Position numbers and translations under genes: made by a program. 35,958 nucleotides of DNA from Bacteroidales bacterium (GTDB taxonomy: Bacteria; Bacteroidota; Bacteroidia; Bacteroidales; GWF2-38-335), in contig JAFGXD010000130.1 of assembly GCA_016936815.1 (NCBI GenBank), positions 1 through 35,958 of the forward strand, written 5' to 3'. The notes beneath the pieces are model-generated. The model made no database searches. It saw only the letters and a program-made list of their open reading frames with translations, and had not been told where the DNA came from. Positions 1 to 7,775 of this stretch are shown here, piece by piece (position 1 is the stretch's first letter; each line of letters opens with the position of its first letter).

Positions 1-1
1 A

Positions 2-1126
2 ACCGATAACTGCGGAACTGTAACTGTAACAAACGATGCTACATTGCCTATTTCAACTCAAGGAACAACTGTTTTTACTTGGACTTACAATGATGGTAAC
101 GGAAATACTTCAACTCAAACACAAAATGTTGTTATTGCTGACATTTCTGCTCCTGTTGCAGATGTTGCAACTCTAGCTGATGTAACTGCAGAATGTGAAG
201 TAACAAGTTTAACAGCTCCTACAGCAACCGATAACTGCGGAACTGTAACTGTAACAAACGATGCTACATTGCCTATTTCAACTCAAGGAACAACTGTTGT
301 TACTTGGACTTACAATGATGGTAATGGAAATACTTCAACTCAAACACAAAATGTTGTTATTGCTGATATTTCTGCTCCTGTTGCTGATGTTGCAACTTTA
401 GCTGATGTAACTGCAGAATGTGAAGTAACAAGTTTAACAGCTCCTACAGCAACCGATAACTGCGGAACTGTAACCGTAACCAACGATGCTACTTTACCAA
501 TTTCTGCTCAAGGAACAACTGTTGTTACATGGACTTACAATGATGGTAACGGAAATACTTCAACTCAAACACAAAATGTTGTTATTGCTGATATTTCTGC
601 TCCTGTTGCTGATGTTGCAACTTTAGCTGATGTTACAGCAGAATGTGAAGTTGTTTCATTAACAGCTCCAACTGCTACAGATAATTGTGGAACTGTAACT
701 GTAACCAACGATGCTACTTTACCTATTTCAACTTCGGGAACAACTGTTGTTACTTGGACTTACAATGATGGTAATGGAAATACTTCAACCCAAACTCAAA
801 ATGTTGTTATTTCTGACATTTCTGCTCCTGTTGCGGATGTTGCAACTTTAGCTGATGTTACAGCAGAATGTGAAGTTGTTTCGTTAACAGCTCCAACTGC
901 TACAGATAATTGTGGAACTGTAACTGTAACCAACGATGCTACTTTACCTATTTCTACTCAAGGAACAACTGTTGTTACTTGGACTTACGATGATGGTCAT
1001 GGAAATACTTCAACTCAAACTCAAAATGTTGTTATTGCAGATGCTATAGTACCAACAATTACCTGCCCTAATGATACAGTTGTTTGCGAACCCATTGTTA
1101 GTTACACAGCACCGGTAGGATCGGAT
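2..1126 (+). repeat. 225-bp tandem coding repeats (five units)
   Basis: The units start at 2, 227, 452, 677 and 902, exactly 225 bp apart, each encoding one 75-residue HYR-like domain. Units 1-3 use the codons ACC GAT AAC TGC for the TDNC motif, while units 4-5 use ACA GAT AAT TGT, so there are two nucleotide subtypes. A partly matching TAC->GAT, AAT->GGT change (YNDGNG to YDDGHG) marks the last unit. The end of unit five grades into a diverged copy around 1121. Such near-identity suggests recent expansion or gene conversion, and copy number could be collapsed or variable in assemblies. Confidence 0.95.
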
Positions 1127-1750
1127 AATTGTACAGTTGTATCTACCTTACAAACTCTTGGATTAGGTAGCGGCTCAACTTTCCCTATTGGAGTTACCAC
1201 TGAAGAATATACCGTAACTGATATTGCCGGAAATACAGCAAGTTGTAGTTTTACAATAACATTAAATGAGGCACCAATTGTTAATCTTGGAATTGATACC
1301 ACAATTTGCGAAGGAGATACTGTTATTCTAGATGCAGGTGTTTTTGACAGCTATTTATGGTCTAATGGAGAAACAAGTCAAACAATACTTGTTGATTCAG
1401 CCGGCTTAGGTATTGGAACACATGCTTTCATTGTTACAGCAATTGATAATAATGGCTGCGAAGCTATTGACACTGTTTTTGTTACAATTGAAATTTGTTC
1501 TGGTGTTGAAAATAATCTTTCACTTAATACTATTCAAGTTTATCCAAATCCTTCACATGGATTGTACACAATATCTGCTGATGGTAATTTTAACTACTTA
1601 ATTATGGATATTACCGGTAAACAAATTTCAGCCGGAAAACTTGAAGATAAAACAAGTCAGATTGATATTTCTAATCATGCTCCCGGAATTTACCTAATAA
1701 GGTTTGTAAATGAAGAATTTAGTAAAACTATTAAATTAATTAAGGAATAG
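2..1750 (+). CDS. T9SS-exported surface protein with tandem HYR-like repeats (5' partial)
   Basis: The reading frame is open from base 2, so the N-terminus lies outside the window; the first apparent start (44) is only an internal Leu TTG codon. About 582 residues are visible. First come five HYR/Ig-like repeats of 75 residues, each with the elements TDNCGTVTVTNDATLPIS, GTTVVTWTY and ADVTAEC, so each repeat has two Cys that could form a disulfide. A sixth diverged HYR-like unit follows, then a Bacteroidota PKD/Ig-like module beginning near the stretch LGIDTTICEGDTVILDAG. The last ~70 residues (VYPNPSHG ... GIYLIRF ... KTIKLIKE) form a type A T9SS sorting domain. The protein is therefore predicted to be secreted and anchored on or released from the surface, with an adhesin-like or structural role. 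Function beyond that is unknown. Confidence 0.9.
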   Translation, partial: TDNCGTVTVTNDATLPISTQGTTVFTWTYNDGNGNTSTQTQNVVIADISAPVADVATLADVTAECEVTSLTAPTATDNCGTVTVTNDATLPISTQGTTVVTWTYNDGNGNTSTQTQNVVIADISAPVADVATLADVTAECEVTSLTAPTATDNCGTVTVTNDATLPISAQGTTVVTWTYNDGNGNTSTQTQNVVIADISAPVADVATLADVTAECEVVSLTAPTATDNCGTVTVTNDATLPISTSGTTVVTWTYNDGNGNTSTQTQNVVISDISAPVADVATLADVTAECEVVSLTAPTATDNCGTVTVTNDATLPISTQGTTVVTWTYDDGHGNTSTQTQNVVIADAIVPTITCPNDTVVCEPIVSYTAPVGSDNCTVVSTLQTLGLGSGSTFPIGVTTEEYTVTDIAGNTASCSFTITLNEAPIVNLGIDTTICEGDTVILDAGVFDSYLWSNGETSQTILVDSAGLGIGTHAFIVTAIDNNGCEAIDTVFVTIEICSGVENNLSLNTIQVYPNPSHGLYTISADGNFNYLIMDITGKQISAGKLEDKTSQIDISNHAPGIYLIRFVNEEFSKTIKLIKE

Positions 1751-1770
1751 TATTTTATACTAATTCAATA

Positions 1771-1807
1771 AAAAAAGGGGCTGTCTTAATAAGACGGCCT
1801 TTTTTTT
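1771..1807 (+). terminator. Rho-independent terminator after the repeat protein
   Basis: The arms GGCTGTCTT and AAGACGGCC pair over 9 bp with one G-U pair and a very short AAT loop, followed by a run of eight T. The 5' flank is A-rich, so it may also act weakly on the minus strand. It lies 20 bases after the stop codon of the surface protein. Confidence 0.85.
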
Positions 1808-2059
1808 AACTAATATGCCTACTAATTTAGAGGCAAGATGCCCACAAAAATAATTTGATGAAAGCGTAAAATGAAGCAGATAAAAACATAGATTATTATA
1901 AGATAAGGTATGTTATAGACTTAGTTATATCTAAATCTTTGTGTTTTGAAGTTCTGAAATTTATTATATTCTTCAAGCATACCAAGCTCAGATTGCAAAC
2001 ATTCAATTCATAAATTCAATATTCTTTTAACTTTATTTCGTTATACCCCTAAAAAAAAA
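1808..2059. other. Intergenic spacer without a recognisable gene
   Basis: AT-rich DNA between the terminator and the promoter of the DUF4199 gene. No ORF of useful length, tRNA-like fold or clear repeat is visible. Confidence 0.6.
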
Positions 2060-2067
2060 TATCTTTG
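2036..2067 (+). promoter_or_regulatory. Bacteroidota-type promoter for the DUF4199-GT operon
   Basis: A TATCTTTG box at 2060-2067 matches the -7 consensus TAnnTTTG. The sequence TTTCG at 2036-2040 sits 19 bp upstream, where the -33 TTTG is expected. The start codon is 18 bases downstream of the box. Confidence 0.5.
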
Positions 2068-2084
2068 TTCTTTTAAAAAAAAAT

Positions 2085-2642
2085 ATGCAAGAAAATAAAT
2101 CTGTTTGGTACAATGGAATGCTATATGGAGCATATCTGGGAGTTAGTATGATTATTTTGAGCCTAATTTACAGCTCACTTAAAGTCGAAAACTCTAGTCT
2201 TACAAACTTCTTAACCATTAGTTTGCTTATTGTTTGGATTGTTTTGGGAACCAGAAAATATAGGGCAAATTTGGGAGGTTTTGTGTCTTACTCAGGCGCT
2301 TTAGGTGCCGGAGTGGTTATTACTCTTTTTGCAGGTGTTCTTGCAGCTTTCTTTTCTTACATTTTTCTTACTGTTATTGAACCCGATACTATTGCCAATA
2401 GCATTGTTGAGTTCGAAAACAATTTAATTGAAAATGGCGACGATGAGGAGACTATTGCCACTTCTCTAAAAATGTACAAGAAATTCGCCACGCCTACATT
2501 TTTTGCAATTTTTGCTTTTCTTGGTAACTTATTAATGGGCTTTTTGGTTTCTCTCATTACTTCTCTATTTTTGAAAAGAAAAAATCCTAACCCATTTGCA
2601 AATGTTGGTGACGAACAAATTATTGATTCTGAAATAAAATAA
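2085..2642 (+). CDS. DUF4199 family membrane protein
   Basis: A 185-residue protein with four hydrophobic segments, at about residues 11-30, 39-55, 70-98 and 132-160, and short charged ends, fitting the DUF4199 family of Bacteroidota inner-membrane proteins. The motif MLYGAYLGV near the N-terminus and the loop with ENNLIENGDDEE between segments three and four are typical in kind. The biochemical role of the family is not known. It is the first gene of a tight plus-strand run and its stop is followed after 1 base by the GT2 start, an arrangement often seen for DUF4199 genes, so a role connected with lipid-linked sugar transfer in the membrane is an inference only. Confidence 0.8.
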   Translation: MQENKSVWYNGMLYGAYLGVSMIILSLIYSSLKVENSSLTNFLTISLLIVWIVLGTRKYRANLGGFVSYSGALGAGVVITLFAGVLAAFFSYIFLTVIEPDTIANSIVEFENNLIENGDDEETIATSLKMYKKFATPTFFAIFAFLGNLLMGFLVSLITSLFLKRKNPNPFANVGDEQIIDSEIK

Positions 2643-2643
2643 T

Positions 2644-3606
2644 ATGGATATTTCTGTTGTTATACCGCTCTTTAACGAAGAAGAATCGCTTCCCGAACTG
2701 CACACTTGGATACAAAAGGTTATGAAGGAACATGGTTTTTCTTACGAAATAATAATGATAGACGACGGTTCTAACGACAAATCGTGGGAGGTAATTGAAA
2801 AACTGGCCAAAGAAGATTTTAATCTAAAAGGACTTAAATTCAGAAGAAATTACGGAAAATCTGCTGCCTTGTTTTCTGGATTTGCTGCTGCAAACGGAGA
2901 TGTGGTAATTACTATGGATGCCGATTTGCAAGACAGTCCCGAGGAAATTCCGGAATTATACAGAATGATTACCGACCAAAATCTGGATATTGTTTCGGGA
3001 TGGAAAAAAACCAGATACGACTCTTTTATTAAAAATAATACCAGCAAAATTTATAACTGGGCTGCCCGTAAAGCAACAAAAATTAAACTCCACGATTTTA
3101 ACTGCGGTCTAAAAGCATATCGAAACAAGGTTATTAAAAGTATTGAAGTTTACGGCGAAATGCACCGATATATTCCTGTGTTGGCAAAAGAAGCAGGCTT
3201 TACCAAAATTGGTGAAAAACCGGTTCAGCACCAAAAACGAAAATACGGAACAACAAAATTTGGTCTGGAACGCTTTGTTAACGGTTTTCTCGACCTAATG
3301 TCAATTTCCTTTATGACTCGCTTTGGAAAAAGACCGATGCACTTTTTTGGAACCTTAGGAATTCTAATGTTCTTTCTTGGATTTATTGCTGCTGCTTATC
3401 TTGGAATTAGAAAACTCTACTTTGTTTATAACAATGTTTTAATTGAAAGAGTTACCGAAAGTCCATATTTTTTCATATCGCTAACATTAATGATTATTGG
3501 TGTTTTGCTATTTGTGGGAGGCTTTTTGGGCGAAATGATTTCAAGAAACTCTCCAATTCGAAACTTTTATCATATCGATAAAAAGCTAAATGTTGAAGAT
3601 CGTTAA
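2644..3606 (+). CDS. GT2 family membrane glycosyltransferase (DPM1/GtrB-like)
   Basis: A 320-residue glycosyltransferase. The N-terminal GT-A domain begins with ISVVIPLFNEEESLPEL, has the IDDGS nucleotide-binding motif near residue 40 and the metal-binding MDADLQD (Asp-Ala-Asp at 92-94). Two C-terminal transmembrane helices lie at about 232-258 and 275-300. This architecture matches polyprenyl-phosphate sugar transferases (DPM1, GtrB, ArnC-like), which load a sugar from a nucleotide donor onto undecaprenyl phosphate at the cytoplasmic face. The donor sugar cannot be read from sequence. It starts 1 base after the DUF4199 gene and overlaps the next glycosyltransferase by 17 bases, so the three are likely co-translated. 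Confidence 0.9.
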   Translation: MDISVVIPLFNEEESLPELHTWIQKVMKEHGFSYEIIMIDDGSNDKSWEVIEKLAKEDFNLKGLKFRRNYGKSAALFSGFAAANGDVVITMDADLQDSPEEIPELYRMITDQNLDIVSGWKKTRYDSFIKNNTSKIYNWAARKATKIKLHDFNCGLKAYRNKVIKSIEVYGEMHRYIPVLAKEAGFTKIGEKPVQHQKRKYGTTKFGLERFVNGFLDLMSISFMTRFGKRPMHFFGTLGILMFFLGFIAAAYLGIRKLYFVYNNVLIERVTESPYFFISLTLMIIGVLLFVGGFLGEMISRNSPIRNFYHIDKKLNVEDR

Positions 3607-4735
3607 CATAGGTCCCGCATTTCCTTTAAGAGGTGGAATTTCCAATTTCAATATGGCTCTTTCTAATGCGCTTATTAAACAAGGACACGAAGTTTTTGTT
3701 CATTCTTTTTACATGCAATATCCCGGCTTTCTTTTCCCCGGAAAAACACAGCGCGAATCGGGTTCAAAGCCTTTTGATGTAAATATTTTCAATACCATTA
3801 GCTCTGTTAATCCTCTTTCGTGGCATAAAACAGCAAAAAAAATAAAGAAACAAAAACCCGATTTGGCAATAATTCATTACTGGATGCCTTTTATGGGGCC
3901 TTCACTAGGATATATTGCAAGAAGTTTGAAAAAGGCCGGAATTCCTGTTATTGCTATTACTCATAATGTTTTGCCGCATGAAAAACGTTTGGGAGACAAG
4001 TTTCTTACAAAGTATTTTCTGAAATCATGCAACGCTTTTGTAGCATTAGCAAAATCGGTTGAGGAAGATTTAAAATTGTTTGTTAAAAATCCTACTTCAG
4101 CTTTTATTCCTCACCCCGTTTACGATATTTTTGGCGAGAAAATAAGCATGGAAGTGGCAAGAAAAAATTTAGGCTTTTACGAAAACGAAAATTACCTTTT
4201 GTTTTTTGGAATTGTTAGAGAATACAAAGGGCTGGATTTAATGCTTGAAGCTTTGGCAGATCAAAAGTTAAAAGATTTGAATGTTAAGCTTGTTGTTGCA
4301 GGAGAGTTCTATGAAAATAAAGAAAAATACATTTCAATTATTGAAAAATTTGGACTTGAAGAAAGACTAATTATTCACGATATTTTTATTCCTTCCGAGG
4401 ATGTTAAAAATTATTTTTGTGCATGCGATATGGTTACACAGACCTACCATACTGCAACTCAATCGGGTGTTACACAAATTGCTTATCAGTTTGAAGTTCC
4501 AATGCTGGTTACAAATGTTGGAGGACTTGCAGAAATTGTTCCTCATGAAAAAGTGGGCTATGTAACAGAAAAAGACCCAAAAGAAATAGCAAACGCTATT
4601 TTCGATTTTTACAAGAACAAAAGATATGCTGAATTTGTTAATAATGTTATTAAAAACAAATCGTTGTTTTCTTGGGATAATATGGTTGCAGGAATAATGA
4701 CGCTTAGGGAAAAAATAATAAATAATCAGGCTTAA
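3590..4735 (+). CDS. GT4 family glycosyltransferase
   Basis: A 381-residue GT-B fold glycosyltransferase of the group 1/GT4 type. The N-terminal glycine-rich acceptor-side motif is NIGPAFPLRGGISNF, and the C-terminal donor-binding region is TQSGVTQIAYQFEVPMLVTN followed by GGLAEIV. The ATG at 3590 lies inside the end of the GT2 gene (17-base overlap) and gives a normal N-terminus for the family. It probably elongates a glycan started on the carrier loaded by the neighbouring GT2 enzyme, or acts on a surface glycan or glycolipid. Specific donor and acceptor cannot be stated. No signal peptide is visible, so it should act in the cytoplasm. Confidence 0.88.
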   Translation: MLKIVNIGPAFPLRGGISNFNMALSNALIKQGHEVFVHSFYMQYPGFLFPGKTQRESGSKPFDVNIFNTISSVNPLSWHKTAKKIKKQKPDLAIIHYWMPFMGPSLGYIARSLKKAGIPVIAITHNVLPHEKRLGDKFLTKYFLKSCNAFVALAKSVEEDLKLFVKNPTSAFIPHPVYDIFGEKISMEVARKNLGFYENENYLLFFGIVREYKGLDLMLEALADQKLKDLNVKLVVAGEFYENKEKYISIIEKFGLEERLIIHDIFIPSEDVKNYFCACDMVTQTYHTATQSGVTQIAYQFEVPMLVTNVGGLAEIVPHEKVGYVTEKDPKEIANAIFDFYKNKRYAEFVNNVIKNKSLFSWDNMVAGIMTLREKIINNQA

Positions 4736-4760
4736 TTTTGTTTAACCAAAAGTTTAAGAA

Positions 4761-5087
4761 ATGATAAAAACAACAGGAAATCATCCGGAACTGGAAGCCA
4801 AAATATCTGAAGTTTTGGAAGGAATATACGATCCGGAAATACCGGTAAATATTTTAGACTTAGGACTAATATACGAGATTAATATTCAAGAAGATAAAAC
4901 TGTTGAGGTGGTAATGACTCTTACCGCACCAAATTGTCCTATGGCAGATGATTTACTTACTGAAGTTCATGAAAAAACCAATGCTGTTGAAGGTGTAACA
5001 AAAGCAAGTGTAAAACTTGTTTTCGATCCGCCATGGGATAAGGATATGTTGTCGGATGAGGCAATGCTTGAACTTGGATTACTATAA
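4761..5087 (+). CDS. SufT/MIP18-type DUF59 iron-sulfur assembly protein
   Basis: A 108-residue single-domain DUF59 (MIP18) protein. The motifs YDPEIPVNILDLGLIYEI, TLTAPNCPMAD with the conserved Cys, and FDPPWDKDMLSDEA are all present. Bacterial homologues (SufT, and the related PaaD) assist maturation or transfer of Fe-S clusters in the cytoplasm. In Bacteroidota this gene often stands near suf genes, but none are seen here; it stands in the glycosyltransferase-folB run. Length is normal and the start follows the GT4 stop by 25 bases. Confidence 0.88.
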   Translation: MIKTTGNHPELEAKISEVLEGIYDPEIPVNILDLGLIYEINIQEDKTVEVVMTLTAPNCPMADDLLTEVHEKTNAVEGVTKASVKLVFDPPWDKDMLSDEAMLELGLL

Positions 5088-5088
5088 A

Positions 5089-5274
5089 ATGAAAACAACT
5101 TTAACTTTACTTCTACTAACAATAATCGTTTTCTCTGCATGTAACAAAAAAGAGGAAAAGAAGGACCCCGTTATGGTAAAATTGTATTTTTTTGATGAGA
5201 AGATTAAAGACATAAAGGTTGATACAAATCTTATTAAAAAATTAGAACCTGTTGAAGTAAAATCAGTTGATTAA
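5089..5274 (+). CDS. Tiny lipoprotein of unknown function
   Basis: A 61-residue ORF whose ATG at 5089 comes one base after the stop of the DUF59 gene. The N-terminus (MKTTLTLLLLTIIVFSAC) is a short lipoprotein signal with the lipidated Cys at residue 18, followed by a Lys/Glu-rich linker and a mature part of only ~40 residues. No domain is recognised. A longer reading of the same frame from 5017 runs inside the DUF59 gene and is not credible because the lipoprotein signal defines the start. Confidence 0.65.
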   Translation: MKTTLTLLLLTIIVFSACNKKEEKKDPVMVKLYFFDEKIKDIKVDTNLIKKLEPVEVKSVD

Positions 5275-5287
5275 TAATAAAAAACAA

Positions 5288-5638
5288 ATGGGAAAAATTG
5301 AAATTGAAGGAATGGAATTTTACGCATTCCACGGGCATTTTGAGGAAGAACAAATTGTTGGAAACAAATTTTTGGTTTCAATATCTCTTGAAACAGATAC
5401 AAGCAAAGCAGAAAAATCCGACAACCTTCATGATGCACTTGATTATCAGATTGTCTATAAGATAATTAAGGAGCAAATGGAAATTAAATCCTATCTTTTG
5501 GAAAACATAGCCTCAAGAATAATGGATAAGCTTTTCGAAACATTTAGCTGCCTAGAAAGTGCCACCCTAAAAGTATCTAAAATAAATCCACCAATGGGAG
5601 GGCAAATTCAGAAAGTTAGTGTTAGCCTTAGCAGATAG
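5288..5638 (+). CDS. folB: Dihydroneopterin aldolase
   Basis: A 116-residue FolB. It converts 7,8-dihydroneopterin to 6-hydroxymethyl-dihydropterin and glycolaldehyde in cytoplasmic folate synthesis. The family signatures are visible: N-terminal KIEIEGMEFYAFHGHFEEEQ with the substrate-side Glu, the central DALDYQIVYKII stretch, LLENIASRIMDKLF, and the C-terminal VSKINPPMGG with the catalytic Lys. The ATG at 5288 gives the usual length; an upstream TTG at 5267 in the same frame would overlap the lipoprotein end and is less likely. It is the last gene of the plus-strand run and faces sppA. Confidence 0.92.
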   Translation: MGKIEIEGMEFYAFHGHFEEEQIVGNKFLVSISLETDTSKAEKSDNLHDALDYQIVYKIIKEQMEIKSYLLENIASRIMDKLFETFSCLESATLKVSKINPPMGGQIQKVSVSLSR

Positions 5639-5662
5639 TTAGAGCCAAATTCTACAAACCTT

Positions 5663-7426
5663 CTACAAACCTTTTACAACAATATCAAAAGCCGGTCGTG
5701 CCTGAATGCCTTTCATCTTTAAAATTTCTTCTACCTTTAAAACAAGTTTGTAAGTTTCTGTAAATTCCTGAGTAACAATTTGCGCCTGATTATTAAGAAT
5801 GTCTTTAAAAATTTCCTTAAAAGGATCTTCTTGTTTTGGCAGTTCAAGAATAGAATAATTTTTTAAACCGGCCTTATCTGCAGCTATTTCAATGGCTTTT
5901 TTCAATCCTCCGTCCATATCAACCAAGCCGTTATTAAGTCCGCTGGCTCCGCTCCAAACTCGTCCCTGACCAATACTATCAACATATTCCACATCTAGCG
6001 AACGACCTTTTGCAACATGTTGTTTAAAATCCAAATAAATTCTATCCACTTCCTCCTGAATGACCAAATATTCATCTTCAGTCATTTCCCTTGTAAACGA
6101 ACCAATATCGGAATGAGCATTAGTTTTTACAGTATCAATTGTAATTCCTAAAGTATTGTTTAGCAATTTTTTAGCATTAAACAAAACGCCAAAAACACCA
6201 ATGGAGCCGGTAATAGTTGTAGGGCTGGCCAAAATAGTATCGGCATTACAAGCAATGTAATATCCACCGGAAGCCGCTACATCGCCAAAAGATACAATTA
6301 GAGGCTTTTCTTTCTTTGCAAGTTCCATTTCTCTCCATATTACTTCTGAAGCAAGAGCAGATCCTCCCGGAGAGTTTATTCTTACCACTATTGCCTTTAC
6401 TTCTTTGTTTTTTCTTGCGGAACGAATTTGAGCAGAAAGTTTTTCGGAACCTATTCCATCGCTGGCTCCTTCGCCCATATCAATTGTTCCGGCAGCATAA
6501 ATAACAGCAATACGATTTGGATTATGAGGTCGTTTAAACGATTTTTTGTAACGATTAAAATTTATTGAATGAAGGTTTTCATCGTCCTTAATTCCGGTTT
6601 TGTTTTTTAGAATATCCAAAACCTCATCATAGTAAACCAGACTGTCAATTAATTTCAATTCAACACAGGCATTTGGATTTTTAACCTTCATTAAATTGGC
6701 ATATTGGTTAAGTTCTTCAACAGAAATATTTCTTGATTTTGAAATGCTTGTAAGAATATGATTCCAAATTGAATTTAAATATACTTGTGTCATTTCTCTA
6801 CTGGCATCGCTCATTTGCTCGTACATAAAAGGCTCTACGGCCGATTTAAACTTGTTGTTAGAACCTCTAATAATAACAGGCTCTAATTCAAGTTTTTCCA
6901 AAGCTTTTTTATAGAACATTATTTCAGCGGTAAGACCTCTAAATTCTACTAAACCCTGAGGATTAAGAAAAACTTTATCGGCAATTGAGGCCAGATAATA
7001 AGAACCCTGAGAGTAAAAATCTGAATAAGCATAAATAAATTTCCCTGACGATTTAAACAGTTCCAGTTCGTCTCGTATTTCCTCGATAGTAGCTGCCCCA
7101 GCCGAGAAATTTGTAAAATGAAGAAGAATTCCCTCAATTTTAGGGTTAGTTTTTGCATGGTCTAAAACATTAAGAATCTGATTTAACCCCATTTTTTTAT
7201 TCGGTTGCATGGTCGAAATATCAAAATCGTCGAAGGGGTTGGTTGATGCCCTGTCAACAATTTCGTTTTCGAATTTAATAACCAGAACGGAATTATCTTT
7301 TACAATGGGTTTTTCTTTAGAAGGAATTAAAGAGCTAATAATTCCAAGACCGATAAAAAGTAGAATTATGCCTGCAATTAAGGCTCCAAGAAACGATGAA
7401 AGTAGGTTTTTGAAGAAGCTTTTCAT
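5663..7426 (-). CDS. sppA: Signal peptide peptidase SppA (67K type)
   Basis: A 587-residue protein of the double-domain S49 family (E. coli-like SppA), a membrane-bound serine protease with a Ser-Lys dyad that degrades cleaved signal peptides and damaged membrane proteins. One N-terminal transmembrane helix covers about residues 12-33. The N-terminal half holds the general-base Lys in NKFKSAVEPF (Lys194), and the C-terminal half holds the nucleophile in GDVAASGGYYIA (Ser386), preceded by the SPGGSA oxyanion-region motif at 352-357. Length matches the family. It is transcribed alone on the minus strand, with a promoter-like pair upstream at 7456-7485. Confidence 0.93.
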   Translation of the reverse strand: MKSFFKNLLSSFLGALIAGIILLFIGLGIISSLIPSKEKPIVKDNSVLVIKFENEIVDRASTNPFDDFDISTMQPNKKMGLNQILNVLDHAKTNPKIEGILLHFTNFSAGAATIEEIRDELELFKSSGKFIYAYSDFYSQGSYYLASIADKVFLNPQGLVEFRGLTAEIMFYKKALEKLELEPVIIRGSNNKFKSAVEPFMYEQMSDASREMTQVYLNSIWNHILTSISKSRNISVEELNQYANLMKVKNPNACVELKLIDSLVYYDEVLDILKNKTGIKDDENLHSINFNRYKKSFKRPHNPNRIAVIYAAGTIDMGEGASDGIGSEKLSAQIRSARKNKEVKAIVVRINSPGGSALASEVIWREMELAKKEKPLIVSFGDVAASGGYYIACNADTILASPTTITGSIGVFGVLFNAKKLLNNTLGITIDTVKTNAHSDIGSFTREMTEDEYLVIQEEVDRIYLDFKQHVAKGRSLDVEYVDSIGQGRVWSGASGLNNGLVDMDGGLKKAIEIAADKAGLKNYSILELPKQEDPFKEIFKDILNNQAQIVTQEFTETYKLVLKVEEILKMKGIQARPAFDIVVKGL

Positions 7427-7455
7427 TTTAATAATATTTAAAAATTATTTTGCAT

Positions 7456-7485
7456 TAAAGGTATCAATTCTTTATTAATATGCAA
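7456..7485 (-). promoter_or_regulatory. Predicted sppA promoter
   Basis: On the minus strand TTG (7485-7483) is followed after 19 bp by TACCTTTA (7463-7456), one mismatch from the TAnnTTTG consensus. The sppA start is 29 bases further down. Confidence 0.45.
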
Positions 7486-7661
7486 TTTGGTTTAAGAATT
7501 TTTAAAGATTGTCTTTATGCAGGCTATATTTTTCATTACAATTTCTTTACAAAAACTTCTAATAAACTTAACCTGAATAAATTCTCCGGTTTTTCATAAA
7601 TACTTAAAATTGAAAAGAATTTCTGTGAAAGCAGATTTCTTTAAATTTAAAGATTCACATA
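7486..7661. other. Intergenic spacer, sppA-ppk1
   Basis: AT-rich spacer upstream of sppA. Nothing beyond the sppA promoter to its left and the small ORF to its right is visible. Confidence 0.5.
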
Positions 7662-7775
7662 ATGGTATCTTATCGAAGAAAACGTTTACTGGTGCACGTT
7701 TTTAGAAAGAATTTTGAGCTTTATCACATTGTTTTTTGGCTCGTGGTTTTAGCTGCTTTTTTACTTTTTATTTAA
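7662..7775 (+). CDS. Possible 37-residue membrane peptide
   Basis: A short ORF with a basic N-terminus (MVSYRRKRLLVHVFRKNFEL) followed by a ~17-residue hydrophobic segment ending at the stop, as expected for a single-pass small membrane protein. Codon choice looks like the neighbouring genes. It overlaps the 3' end of ppk1 by 15 bases on the opposite strand. No ribosome binding site or strong promoter is seen, but these are rarely visible in Bacteroidota. It could also be a remnant of a larger sensor-type membrane protein. Unproven. Confidence 0.3.
   Translation: MVSYRRKRLLVHVFRKNFELYHIVFWLVVLAAFLLFI

Noticed and set aside
2-1126. 225-bp repeats as a CRISPR array or transposon repeats
   Set aside because: The units are in-frame, contiguous and coding, without spacers.
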